64,000 nucleotides of DNA, taken from contig NZ_JAUXMX010000043.1 in the NCBI RefSeq assembly GCF_030683065.1, forward strand, positions 1 through 64,000, written 5' to 3'. Below are positions 45,945-53,939 of the stretch, piece by piece. The position numbers and the translations under genes are program-made. This stretch comes from Pseudomonas sp. Lineage in GTDB: Bacteria > Pseudomonadota > Gammaproteobacteria > Pseudomonadales > Pseudomonadaceae. The notes beneath the pieces were generated by a model, which was given only the letters and a program-made list of their open reading frames with translations, was not told the origin of the DNA and did not search any database. Each line of letters opens with the position of its first letter. Within the stretch, counting starts at the first letter, position 1.

Positions 45945-46892
45945 TTACGCCTGCAGCTGTCCACCGGCAAAGGACAGCTGGCGAAAACCTTCACAGGCGC
46001 GCACCACGAACAACGCATCCATGCCGCGCGCCTGTGCCAGTTCAGGCCCGGCCACCTCACCCAGCACCAGCAATGCCGTTGCCCAAGCATCGGCGAGCAT
46101 GCAGCTGGACGCCAACACCGTTACCGCCGCGAGCTGGTTGCAGGCAGGCGCGCCCAACGCGGGATGCATGGTATGCGCATAGCGCGTATCAGCAATCTCG
46201 ACCCAGTGCCGGTAATCACCCGAGGTGGCGATGGCGACATCGCTGAGTTCCATCACGCCCATGACCTCGCGCACACCTCGCAGCGGCTTTTCGACGGCAA
46301 TCGTCCAAGGTTGCCCAGCGGCTTTCAGGCCGCAGGCGCGCATTTCGCCATCGATCCCGACCAGGTAACGGTTAATCCCCCAGCCGTCCAGACAGCGGGC
46401 CAGTTGGTCGACGGCAAAGCCTTTGGCGATGCCTGATAGATCCAGGGTAATCGCTGCGCGCTTACGCACCCGGCTGTGCAGTTGGTCGATCTCCAGCAGC
46501 TCTGCCGCTGACTGGCGCCGCCGCTGTGCCGGTAAATTGCGCGGCACTTGCCGGCCAGGGCCAAAGCCCCAGGCATTTACCAGGTCGCCGACCCCGATAT
46601 CGAACGCGCCATTGGACTGGCGGCCGATGCGCAACGCCATCGTCAGCACGCTGAGCAGTTCTTGCGGGATGTCCAACCATTGCTGCTCGGGCGTGGCGTT
46701 AAGCCGGCTCAGATCCGAATCGGCTTTCCAGGTGGACATCTGCCGGTCCACCTGGTCCACGGCGGCGAACAGGCTGGCCGCGATAGCCACTTCATCCAAC
46801 CCCGGCGCGGCAAAGAATAGGGCACTGTAACGCGTGCCCATGGTTGCGCCATTGAGGCTGTAGCGCTGCAACGCGGCGGTATCAGTAGACAT
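45945..46892 (-). CDS. apbE: FAD:protein FMN transferase ApbE
   Basis: A 315-residue flavin transferase that attaches FMN covalently to Ser/Thr of target proteins. Signatures: ALFFAAP, STWKADSDLSRLNATPEQQW, FDIGVGDLVNAWGFGPG, DLSGIAKGFAVDQLARCLDG, and TMHPALGAPACNQLAAVTVL with the AWATALLVLG segment. Its ATG lies 11 bases inside the preceding PepSY-flavoreductase gene. No signal peptide is evident. A natural substrate would be a protein of this operon such as the DUF2271 or PepSY product (inference). Confidence 0.92.
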   Translation of the reverse strand: MSTDTAALQRYSLNGATMGTRYSALFFAAPGLDEVAIAASLFAAVDQVDRQMSTWKADSDLSRLNATPEQQWLDIPQELLSVLTMALRIGRQSNGAFDIGVGDLVNAWGFGPGRQVPRNLPAQRRRQSAAELLEIDQLHSRVRKRAAITLDLSGIAKGFAVDQLARCLDGWGINRYLVGIDGEMRACGLKAAGQPWTIAVEKPLRGVREVMGVMELSDVAIATSGDYRHWVEIADTRYAHTMHPALGAPACNQLAAVTVLASSCMLADAWATALLVLGEVAGPELAQARGMDALFVVRACEGFRQLSFAGGQLQA

Positions 46893-49107
46893 CTTCACGG
46901 TATCGTCCCTGCGTTTTGAGCGTCAGCACATTGAGGTTGAGCGGCAGTAACACCTGATCCAGTGCCTGCGCCACGCTCTTGGCCATCTCGCGGCTGCCAC
47001 AGACCAGAATCTGCGCGCCTTTTTCAATCAGCCGGCGCAGCTGCAAGGCATCGCCAACGAGCCGGTCCTGCACATAACTGCAGTCGTTGACCCGCGAAAA
47101 AGCCGCATTCAAGCGGGTCAAGCGCCGATCCGCCAGGTAGTCGTTGAGCTCTGGCTCATAGAGAAAATCGGAAGCCGGATTGCGCCCACCCCAGTACAGG
47201 TGCATCGGGTGCCTGGCGTGGTTATTGCGGATAAAGCCGGCCAAGGGCCCGATGCCCGTGCCCGCGCCAATCAGGATCACCGGGGCTTTACCCGAGGCCG
47301 GCCGAAAATCCGGGTTGGGCTGGATAAAGGCGTCCATCCTGGCACCGAGCGGCATGTCATGTAGAAACCCGGAACACAGGCCATTGGGGTGCTTGCGCAC
47401 ACAGATTTCCAGCACCCCGTCACGCGAACCACTGGCCAGCGAATAGAAGCGCGGCACAGGACTGCCCGGCGGCACGATGCCAAGCAGATCGCCCGCCTCG
47501 AAATGGCCCAGGGGATTAGCGCCGAGCCTGCGCTTCAGCCAGCCGACCTTACCCGCCGGCGCAGCGGCCTTGAAGCGCAACACGCTGGTAGGCGCTTGCA
47601 CCTGCTCGCCATACTCGACCCGCTCCACCAGCTGCCAGGACTGACAGCGCGGACGCACGGCCGTGTGCTCCAGCGCCAGCTCCTTACCGAGTAACTGGCC
47701 GACGGTATGGCCCCAGCGGGCAAACGCCTGCGTGGATTGGCGATCGATAGTCTCTAGCGCCAGCAAGCGCGGCCAGCCCCGTTCAAGCAGGGCCGTTTCA
47801 GTCGCCTTGGCAAACCCACAGAACTGCGCAAACTGCCGATCGCCAAAGCCCAGCACGGCGAAACCTGCCCCGGGTCTGAGCGTAGTCTTGGCCAGCCGCG
47901 CCATAAATTGCCGGGCCGACGCCGGCGCATCGCCATCGCCATAGGTTGCCGTGAGGATGAACAGGCGCTGCGCGTGGCGGTATTCGCTCGCCAGCTGGTT
48001 CATTGCTGCCGTGTGCACGCGCAGGCCAGCCTGGTGCAGGGCATCGTGCAGGGTTTTCGCAAAACCCCAGGTGCTGTTGCTTTCACTGCCGACCAGAATC
48101 ACCGTATCGGCCAATTGCGCGGCGCAGTTATTGGCCAGCCGCGGCATGGCCTGGCGGCGCAGCCACCAGAGCCGCGCGCCGGTAACGCTTAGCAGGGGCA
48201 CGCCCAGCGCGCACACACCCAGCAGCAGACCGAGCCACCAGAGGCCTTCCCCGGTGTGTAACTGGTAGATCAACTCATAGGTGCGACGCGCGGCGTCATG
48301 CGCCTGGTAAGACAGCAGCGCCCCACTGGCCTGATCGACATAGCCATCGCCCTGGGCGGTACGCAGCGAATAGACATCACTGGAATCGTTTGGATTGGGG
48401 TACACCAGCTCACGCAGGTCATTCAAATCGGTAGCCCGCAGCGCCGCCAGGCTTGCCACCGAAGCAGCAGGACCCGCGTCCACGGCTTGCGGAAACTCGG
48501 GTTCGCGCTGCATGCCATCGGCAATCAGGCCGAAGGTCGCCGCTGACATATAAAGCCCGCTCAGCGCAGACAGCAGCAGGCCCAACACCACCAGGCGAGC
48601 CACTTCGGCATGCCAGCGCGGGCTGAAGCTGCCCCGTAACGGATGCAGCAACTGTTGCCAGCCACCCAGGCGTTTGGCCAACAAGGCGGCCCCGGTGATC
48701 GACAGCAGCAGCATGAGCAGCGCGGCAACACCGGAGACCGCACGCCCCGGGGTATCAAGCAACAACGAGCGATGCAGCTCCTTCACCCAAGACAAGAATT
48801 GCGCCGGGGCATAGGCGCCGATACCTTGCCCGGTGCGCGGGTCAATGCGTGCGGCACCGGCCTGGCCGTGCTCGCTGTAATACACGATGAGTGTGCCGGA
48901 GGGGCTGCGCTGCAGCTGCTCGGCTCCCGGATAATGCTGCGCCACCCGCCCTGCCAACTCGGCGACGCTGATCTGGCCGGCGGCTGGCACGCTGGCGTCA
49001 AGCCGTTCCAGCGCCGGGGTGACCGACAGCACTGCACCGCTGAGCGCCAGCAACATGACCAGCAGAGCGGCAAACAGACCGGGCAGTGAATGAAGCTGGC
49101 GTAGCAT
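46882..49107 (-). CDS. PepSY-membrane / flavodoxin / FAD-NADPH reductase fusion
   Basis: A 741-residue fusion. Residues 1-330 are a PepSY-type membrane part with about four segments and PepSY repeats (AELAGRVAQHYPGAEQLQRS, LHRSLLLDTPGR). A flavodoxin domain follows (VILVGSESNSTWGFAKTLHD, LTATYGDGDAPASARQFMAR) and then a ferredoxin-reductase-like FAD/NADPH half (RFYSLASGSRDGVLEICVRK, ILIGAGTGIGPLAGFIRNNH, ILVCGSREMAKSVAQALDQV). It resembles sulfite reductase flavoprotein joined to an iron-reductase-like membrane domain and probably moves electrons from NADPH across the inner membrane. Operon: DUF2271 gene, this gene, apbE. Confidence 0.9.
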   Translation of the reverse strand: MLRQLHSLPGLFAALLVMLLALSGAVLSVTPALERLDASVPAAGQISVAELAGRVAQHYPGAEQLQRSPSGTLIVYYSEHGQAGAARIDPRTGQGIGAYAPAQFLSWVKELHRSLLLDTPGRAVSGVAALLMLLLSITGAALLAKRLGGWQQLLHPLRGSFSPRWHAEVARLVVLGLLLSALSGLYMSAATFGLIADGMQREPEFPQAVDAGPAASVASLAALRATDLNDLRELVYPNPNDSSDVYSLRTAQGDGYVDQASGALLSYQAHDAARRTYELIYQLHTGEGLWWLGLLLGVCALGVPLLSVTGARLWWLRRQAMPRLANNCAAQLADTVILVGSESNSTWGFAKTLHDALHQAGLRVHTAAMNQLASEYRHAQRLFILTATYGDGDAPASARQFMARLAKTTLRPGAGFAVLGFGDRQFAQFCGFAKATETALLERGWPRLLALETIDRQSTQAFARWGHTVGQLLGKELALEHTAVRPRCQSWQLVERVEYGEQVQAPTSVLRFKAAAPAGKVGWLKRRLGANPLGHFEAGDLLGIVPPGSPVPRFYSLASGSRDGVLEICVRKHPNGLCSGFLHDMPLGARMDAFIQPNPDFRPASGKAPVILIGAGTGIGPLAGFIRNNHARHPMHLYWGGRNPASDFLYEPELNDYLADRRLTRLNAAFSRVNDCSYVQDRLVGDALQLRRLIEKGAQILVCGSREMAKSVAQALDQVLLPLNLNVLTLKTQGRYREDVY

Positions 49108-49130
49108 GGTGTGCCTCCTCTGGACGGGGA

Positions 49131-49616
49131 TTACAGGTCGTAGCTGAAGGATTCGATATAGCCGCTGCCGCTAGCTGGCTGGCCGGCGCCCTGACGGGTC
49201 AGCGGCACTTTGACCTCGGCACGGTTATCGCGTTTGTCCTCGACCGCACTGTCCACGCGTATTTCATAACCGGCATCGATCAGCGCATCGGCCAGCTCAA
49301 CCGTCACTGTCAGGGTCTGCCCACTGCCAACACTGGCACCGCTTACGCCGTCGAACTCACTGGCGTTCAAGCCGCTGCCACGCGCCCAATCGCGCAGATG
49401 TTTGTAGTACTTGGCCTTCTTGCCAGCGACCCAGAGCGTGCTTTGGTACTGGCCATCTGCATCGGTGAGGTAGAACGCCAGGTAGGCGTCGTTACCTCGA
49501 TAGCTCTTCAGCTCGGTGGTCAAGGTCACTTCGCGTGCCTGAGCAACGCCTGGCAGCACAATGGCGCCGGCCAGACAAACGGCGGCCGCAATCTTTTTCA
49601 TGGCATAGGGTTTCAT
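49131..49616 (-). CDS. DUF2271 periplasmic protein
   Basis: A 161-residue exported protein with a signal peptide (KKIAAAVCLAGAIVLPGVAQ, cleavage after QA) and a DUF2271 domain (TELKSYRGNDAYLAFYLTDA, YQSTLWVAGKKAKYYKHLRD, FDGVSGASVGSG). DUF2271 genes recur with PepSY membrane reductases and ApbE; the SGAS motif resembles the GAxxS/T sites that ApbE flavinylates, which would make this a flavin-carrying electron acceptor (inference). The ATG at 49616 has GGAG in the right place; a second ATG at 49601 is possible. Confidence 0.85.
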   Translation of the reverse strand: MKPYAMKKIAAAVCLAGAIVLPGVAQAREVTLTTELKSYRGNDAYLAFYLTDADGQYQSTLWVAGKKAKYYKHLRDWARGSGLNASEFDGVSGASVGSGQTLTVTVELADALIDAGYEIRVDSAVEDKRDNRAEVKVPLTRQGAGQPASGSGYIESFSYDL

Positions 49617-49715
49617 CGTGTATCTCCGGCTCAATGGTTATGCCCCTACCCTAGCGCCGAGAGCTGACAGCACGCTGAATGCGCTGCCGCAAGTTACGTA
49701 GGCGGGTCACTGGGT

Positions 49716-50030
49716 TTACTGACTGCTCTGCAGGTATTCGGCGGCATCGCCGTCGGGTCTGAAGTCAATTTCCAGGGTGCGAATCGACAACGAGGCGGGG
49801 GCGAATTTGGCCTCGAACCTGTTACCCCAGCGATCGATCCCCCGGACTTCGTAGCAGCCGTCGTCGACCTTGATCCGTTGCACCGTCCAGCCGTACTGCG
49901 CGACCTGCTGGCGCAGTACCTCGCGCGGCTGCCAGTCGGCTACCGGGTCTACACAATCGTCGCTGGCCAGCACGTTGCCGCTCACCAGCGCACCGAGTAG
50001 CGCGACACTTACAAAAAACGCAGCGTTCAT
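49716..50030 (-). CDS. small PepSY-domain periplasmic protein
   Basis: A 104-residue protein with a signal peptide (MNAAFFVSVALLGALVSGNV, cleavage after LA) and one PepSY unit (REVLRQQVAQYGWTVQRIKV, CYEVRGIDRWGNRFEAKFAP). It has a likely disulfide between Cys in DDCVDP and DGCYE. Divergent from the two-component genes, with a perfect 41-base inverted repeat between them; such PepSY genes are frequent targets of the neighbouring regulator. Confidence 0.85.
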   Translation of the reverse strand: MNAAFFVSVALLGALVSGNVLASDDCVDPVADWQPREVLRQQVAQYGWTVQRIKVDDGCYEVRGIDRWGNRFEAKFAPASLSIRTLEIDFRPDGDAAEYLQSSQ

Positions 50031-50078
50031 GATGTTTCCTCCTGCCTGGGCATGTGCGGCATACCCTAGCGCGGCTTT

Positions 50079-50119
50079 CTGAAGGCAACCTGAAGGGCCG
50101 CCCTTCAGGTTGCCTTCAG
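50079..50119. promoter_or_regulatory. perfect 19-base inverted repeat with four CTGAAGG heptamers
   Basis: Arms CTGAAGGCAACCTGAAGGG (50079-50097) and CCCTTCAGGTTGCCTTCAG (50101-50119) with a three-base spacer. Each arm contains CTGAAGG twice, 11 bases apart, the spacing used by OmpR-family dimers. It lies between the small PepSY gene and the response regulator gene. Confidence 0.75.
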
Positions 50120-50167
50120 GTACAACCGTTAATCTGCAGCCCAGCCACTGAGCACAAGAGGTGTGAC

Positions 50168-50827
50168 ATGCGGGTATTGCTGGTCGAGGATTCGCCAGGC
50201 TTGGGCGACGCTGTACGCGAACAGATAGTCGATGACGGCCATGCGGTGGATTGGGTGCAACGGCTCGCGCATGCCGAAGCGAGCGTACGCACGACCGCCT
50301 ACGACCTGATCTTGCTCGACCTGATGCTGCCAGACGGGCGTGGTCTGGACTTTCTGCGCCAACGCCGCAGCGCGGGCGATGCCACCCCGGTGATCATCCT
50401 CACCGCCCGGGATCAGATCTCCGACCGGATTGCCGGTTTGAATGCCGGGGCCGACGATTACCTGGTCAAGCCCTTCGACCTGTTCGAACTGTCCGCGCGA
50501 GTCGCCGCAGTGGCGCGTCGCTACAGTGGCAACCCCAACCCGCTGGTGCAGCTGGGCGAACTGCACATCGACCTGACTGCGCGCAGCGTTGCGCGCGCCG
50601 GCATGGCCGTGGATCTGACCGCGCGCGAGTGGGCCTTGCTCGAAGCCTTTATCCAGCGCCCCGGCGCACTGCTGTCGAGGTCGCAGCTTGAAGAGCGCCT
50701 GTACGCATTCGGCGCCGAAATCGAGAGCAATACCATCGAGGTGTACATCAGCCGCCTGCGCAAGAAACTGGGCCGCGAGCTGATTGAAACCGTGCGCGGC
50801 ATGGGCTATCGGCTGGGGGCGAAATGA
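50168..50827 (+). CDS. OmpR-family response regulator
   Basis: A 219-residue regulator: MRVLLVEDSPGLGDAVREQI, phosphoacceptor Asp in LILLDLMLPDGRG (near 51), Lys in DDYLVKPFDLFE (near 102), winged helix with TAREWALLEAFIQRPGALLS and ETVRGMGYRLGAK. It is of the QseB/PmrA type. GAGGTG precedes the ATG. Its stop overlaps the kinase start (ATGA). The palindrome at 50079-50119 is its likely binding site, controlling itself and the PepSY gene. Confidence 0.92.
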   Translation: MRVLLVEDSPGLGDAVREQIVDDGHAVDWVQRLAHAEASVRTTAYDLILLDLMLPDGRGLDFLRQRRSAGDATPVIILTARDQISDRIAGLNAGADDYLVKPFDLFELSARVAAVARRYSGNPNPLVQLGELHIDLTARSVARAGMAVDLTAREWALLEAFIQRPGALLSRSQLEERLYAFGAEIESNTIEVYISRLRKKLGRELIETVRGMGYRLGAK

Positions 50828-52152
50828 ACGCTGGCGCCAGTTTGCAAAAACGCCTGGGGCTGGGTCTGACCTTGGGTATTACCCTGCTCTGGCTGATCGC
50901 TACGGCCATCGCCGGCATGGTTGTGCAGCATGAGCTGGGTGAAGCCTTCGACAGTGCCCTGGAGGAAACCGCGCAGCGGATTCTGCCTCTGGCTGTCCTC
51001 GAGATTGTCAGTCGTGAGGAGCCTGACGCGCTGCAGCATATTGCCTCGCTGCAAGCACACAACGAGTACCTGACTTACCTGGTGCGCGATAACCACGGCA
51101 CTACCCTGCTGCAATCCCATGATGCCGACCCGGCACTGTTCAGTGCGCAGCCGCGCGAGGGTTTTTCCACGACCGCCACGCACCGCCTTTATGCTGCCAG
51201 CGCGCTGCGCGAAACTGTATTCATCGAGGTCGCCGAGCCCCTGGCGCATCGCCGCGAAGCAGCCTGGGAAACATCCCTGGCACTGCTGCTGCCATTGCTG
51301 CTGCTGATTCCGCTTAGCCTGCTCGGCACCTGGCTATGGGTGCGCCTGAGCCTGCGCAGTGTGCTGGCCTATCGGCACGCCATCGAGACCCGTGGAGCCG
51401 GTGATTTGTCGCCGATCAAAGCCGCGCAGTTACCCGCCGAGATCAACCCGCTGGCGGACGCCGTCAACCACCTGATGGAACGACTGCGCCGAGCGCTGGA
51501 GGCCGAGCGCAGCTTTACCGCCAACAGTGCCCATGAATTGCGCACTCCGCTGGCGGCGACCCTGGCTCAGGTGCAACGCCTGCGCCGCGAAGCCCCCGAC
51601 GGTCCGCTGCAGGAGCGAGCGGCGCAGATCGAGGCGTCACTGCGCGAACTGACACGGCTTTCGGAAAAACTCATGCAACTGGCCAAGGCCGAGGGCGCTG
51701 GCCTGCTGTCCGAGACGCCGCAAGACCTAGTGCCGCTGCTCGCCCACGTTGTCGATGACCTGCGCCGCACCGCCAGCATGCGTCTGCAGCTGCAATTGCC
51801 AAACGCCGAGGCGGTGCTCGTGACAATCGATCCGGACGCCTTTGCCATTCTGCTGCGCAACCTGATCGAGAACGCCATGAAACATGGCGCAAGCGATCAG
51901 GCTATCGAGGTGAGTCTGTCCAGCGCAGCCCTGCTGCAGGTGGTGAATGCAGGCCCGGTGGTTCCCCCGGCGCTGCTGGCGCAACTGAGTGGCCGTTTTG
52001 TGCGCGGCAACAGCCAGGCGCAAGGATCGGGACTTGGCCTGGCGATCACCACGACTATTGCCCAGGGGGTGGGCGCCAGCCTGCTGTTTGCTTCACCGGC
52101 ACCTGGCAAACCCGACGGGTTTGCCGTGAGCGTACAGTTTTTACCGGCTTGA
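50824..52152 (+). CDS. sensor histidine kinase
   Basis: A 442-residue membrane kinase: TM1 near residues 14-34, a periplasmic domain of about 115 residues, TM2 near 150-172 (LALLLPLLLLIPLSLLGTWL), a linker, the H-box SFTANSAHELRTPLAATLAQ (His near 239) and the ATPase domain (LLRNLIENAMKHG, GSGLGLAITTTIAQG). QseC/PmrB-like pairing with the upstream regulator. The signal is unknown; the PepSY neighbourhood suggests a cation or redox cue (inference). Confidence 0.92.
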   Translation: MNAGASLQKRLGLGLTLGITLLWLIATAIAGMVVQHELGEAFDSALEETAQRILPLAVLEIVSREEPDALQHIASLQAHNEYLTYLVRDNHGTTLLQSHDADPALFSAQPREGFSTTATHRLYAASALRETVFIEVAEPLAHRREAAWETSLALLLPLLLLIPLSLLGTWLWVRLSLRSVLAYRHAIETRGAGDLSPIKAAQLPAEINPLADAVNHLMERLRRALEAERSFTANSAHELRTPLAATLAQVQRLRREAPDGPLQERAAQIEASLRELTRLSEKLMQLAKAEGAGLLSETPQDLVPLLAHVVDDLRRTASMRLQLQLPNAEAVLVTIDPDAFAILLRNLIENAMKHGASDQAIEVSLSSAALLQVVNAGPVVPPALLAQLSGRFVRGNSQAQGSGLGLAITTTIAQGVGASLLFASPAPGKPDGFAVSVQFLPA

Positions 52153-52154
52153 GC

Positions 52155-52188
52155 GCTGGCGCGACCCCATCTCCGCGGCCGCGCCAGC
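52155..52188. terminator. hairpin between convergent kinase and pgm genes
   Basis: Arms GCTGGCGCG and CGCGCCAGC (nine bases) with a 16-base loop in the 86-base gap between convergent genes. A TTTTTT run follows near 52225 closer to pgm. Confidence 0.45.
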
Positions 52189-52238
52189 AGCGGACGCTAG
52201 GGGGCGATCGCAGTAGGCGAGCGTTTTTTCACACGCGC

Positions 52239-53891
52239 TCAATCCTTGCTCAGCGCCACGTCGACGATCTGCTGCGCCTCGCCAAGAATCTGCTGCAGGT
52301 GCGCCTGGTCGCGGTAGCTCTCGGCGTAGATCTTGTAGATGTCCTCGGTGCCCGAAGGTCGGGCGGCGAACCAGCCGCCGTCGCTGATCACCTTGATCCC
52401 GCCAATCGCCGCGCCGTTGCCCGGCGCCTTGTCCAGAACCTGGGTGATCGCATCGCCAGCCAGTTGGGTGCTGCGCACCTGCTCCGGCGAGAGTTGGCTC
52501 AGGGCTTTTTTCTGCACCGGGGTGGCCGGCGCATCGACGCGGTCGGCCACTATCGCGCCGAATTCCTCGGTCAGGCCGCGGTACAGTTCACCGGGATCGC
52601 GAGCACAACTGGCAGTCATTTCCGCCGCCAGCAAAGCCAGCGCCATGCCGTCCTTGTCGGTGGTCCAGACCCGACCATCGCGGCGCAGGAAGGTGGCGCC
52701 GGCGCTTTCCTCACCGGCAAAACCTAGCGAGCCGTCGAACAGGCCGCCGGCAAACCACTTGAAGCCCACCGGCACTTCCTGCATGGGTCGGCCCAGACGG
52801 GCGCTGACCCGATCGATCATGGCGCTGCTGACCAGGGTCTTGCCTACCGCTGCGGTGGCGCTCCACTGCGGACGATGCTGGAACAGGTAATCGATGGCCA
52901 CACTGAGAAAGTGGTTGGCCGGCAGCAAGCCGACACTCGGCGCGACTATGCCGTGGCGGTCGTAATCGGTGTCGCAGGCGAAGGCGATGTCATAGCCATC
53001 CTTGAGACCGATCAGCCGTTGCATGGCGTGGCTCGATGAGGGGTCCATGCGGATCTGGCCGTCCCAGTCCAGGCTCATGAAGGCGAACTGCGGGTCTATC
53101 ACCTGACTGACGACTTGCAAGTCGATGGCGTACTGCTCGGCGATGCGCGACCAGTAATGCACGCCCGCGCCGCCCAACGGATCGACGCCTATACGCAGGC
53201 CGGCAGCACGAATCACCGAAAAATCGATCACGCTACCGAGGTCGCCGACATAGGCCGTCAGGTAATCGTGCTCATGGGTAGTCGCCGCCTGACGCGCCAG
53301 GGCCAGCGGCATGCGCTTGACCGCCTTGAGGCCGCCCTCGAGCAAGGCATTGGCGCGGTTCTGCACCCAGTTGGTGATGTCACTGTCGGCAGGGCCGCCA
53401 TTGCACGGGTTGTATTTGAAACCGCCGCTGTCCGGCGGGTTGTGTGATGGGGTGATCACGATGCCGTCTGCCAGGCCCGTGCTACGGCCCTGGTTGTGCA
53501 CCAGAATGGCATGAGAGATCGCCGGGGTCGGGGTGAACTCGCCGCCAGCGGAGATCATGGTCTGCACACCATTGGCGGCCAACACTTCCAGCGCCGTATC
53601 GAGCGCCGGCTGCGACAGGGCGTGGGTGTCCGCGCCGATAAACAACGGACCATCGATGCCCTGCGCGCTGCGGTAATCGCAGATCGCCTGGCTGATGGCA
53701 AGTACATGGCACTGGTTGAAGCTGGCGGCCAGCGAACTGCCGCGATGCCCCGAGGTGCCAAAGGCCACGCGCTGCGCCGCCACACTGGGGTCAGGCTGCA
53801 GGTCGAAATAAGCGGCCAGCAGTTGCTCAATATCGACCAGCATGTCTGCTGGTGCCGGCTTGCCGGCCAACGGATGAATACGTGAACTCAA
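52239..53891 (-). CDS. pgm: phosphoglucomutase (alpha-D-glucose-specific)
   Basis: A 550-residue enzyme interconverting glucose-1-phosphate and glucose-6-phosphate. Signatures: RVAFGTSGHRGSSLAASFNQ, active-site Ser in VITPSHNPPDSGGFKYN (near 147), Mg2+-binding FACDTDYDRHG (near 305), sugar-binding GEESAGATFLRR and phosphate-binding ARPSGTEDIYKIYAES. Length and order are those of the E. coli Pgm type. It lies 48 bases downstream of the phosphoketolase gene on the same strand. Confidence 0.95.
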   Translation of the reverse strand: MSSRIHPLAGKPAPADMLVDIEQLLAAYFDLQPDPSVAAQRVAFGTSGHRGSSLAASFNQCHVLAISQAICDYRSAQGIDGPLFIGADTHALSQPALDTALEVLAANGVQTMISAGGEFTPTPAISHAILVHNQGRSTGLADGIVITPSHNPPDSGGFKYNPCNGGPADSDITNWVQNRANALLEGGLKAVKRMPLALARQAATTHEHDYLTAYVGDLGSVIDFSVIRAAGLRIGVDPLGGAGVHYWSRIAEQYAIDLQVVSQVIDPQFAFMSLDWDGQIRMDPSSSHAMQRLIGLKDGYDIAFACDTDYDRHGIVAPSVGLLPANHFLSVAIDYLFQHRPQWSATAAVGKTLVSSAMIDRVSARLGRPMQEVPVGFKWFAGGLFDGSLGFAGEESAGATFLRRDGRVWTTDKDGMALALLAAEMTASCARDPGELYRGLTEEFGAIVADRVDAPATPVQKKALSQLSPEQVRSTQLAGDAITQVLDKAPGNGAAIGGIKVISDGGWFAARPSGTEDIYKIYAESYRDQAHLQQILGEAQQIVDVALSKD

Positions 53892-53939
53892 AATAATCTC
53901 CCTGAATAATGTGTACAGGCTGTCAGGCTCTGTTGCCGC

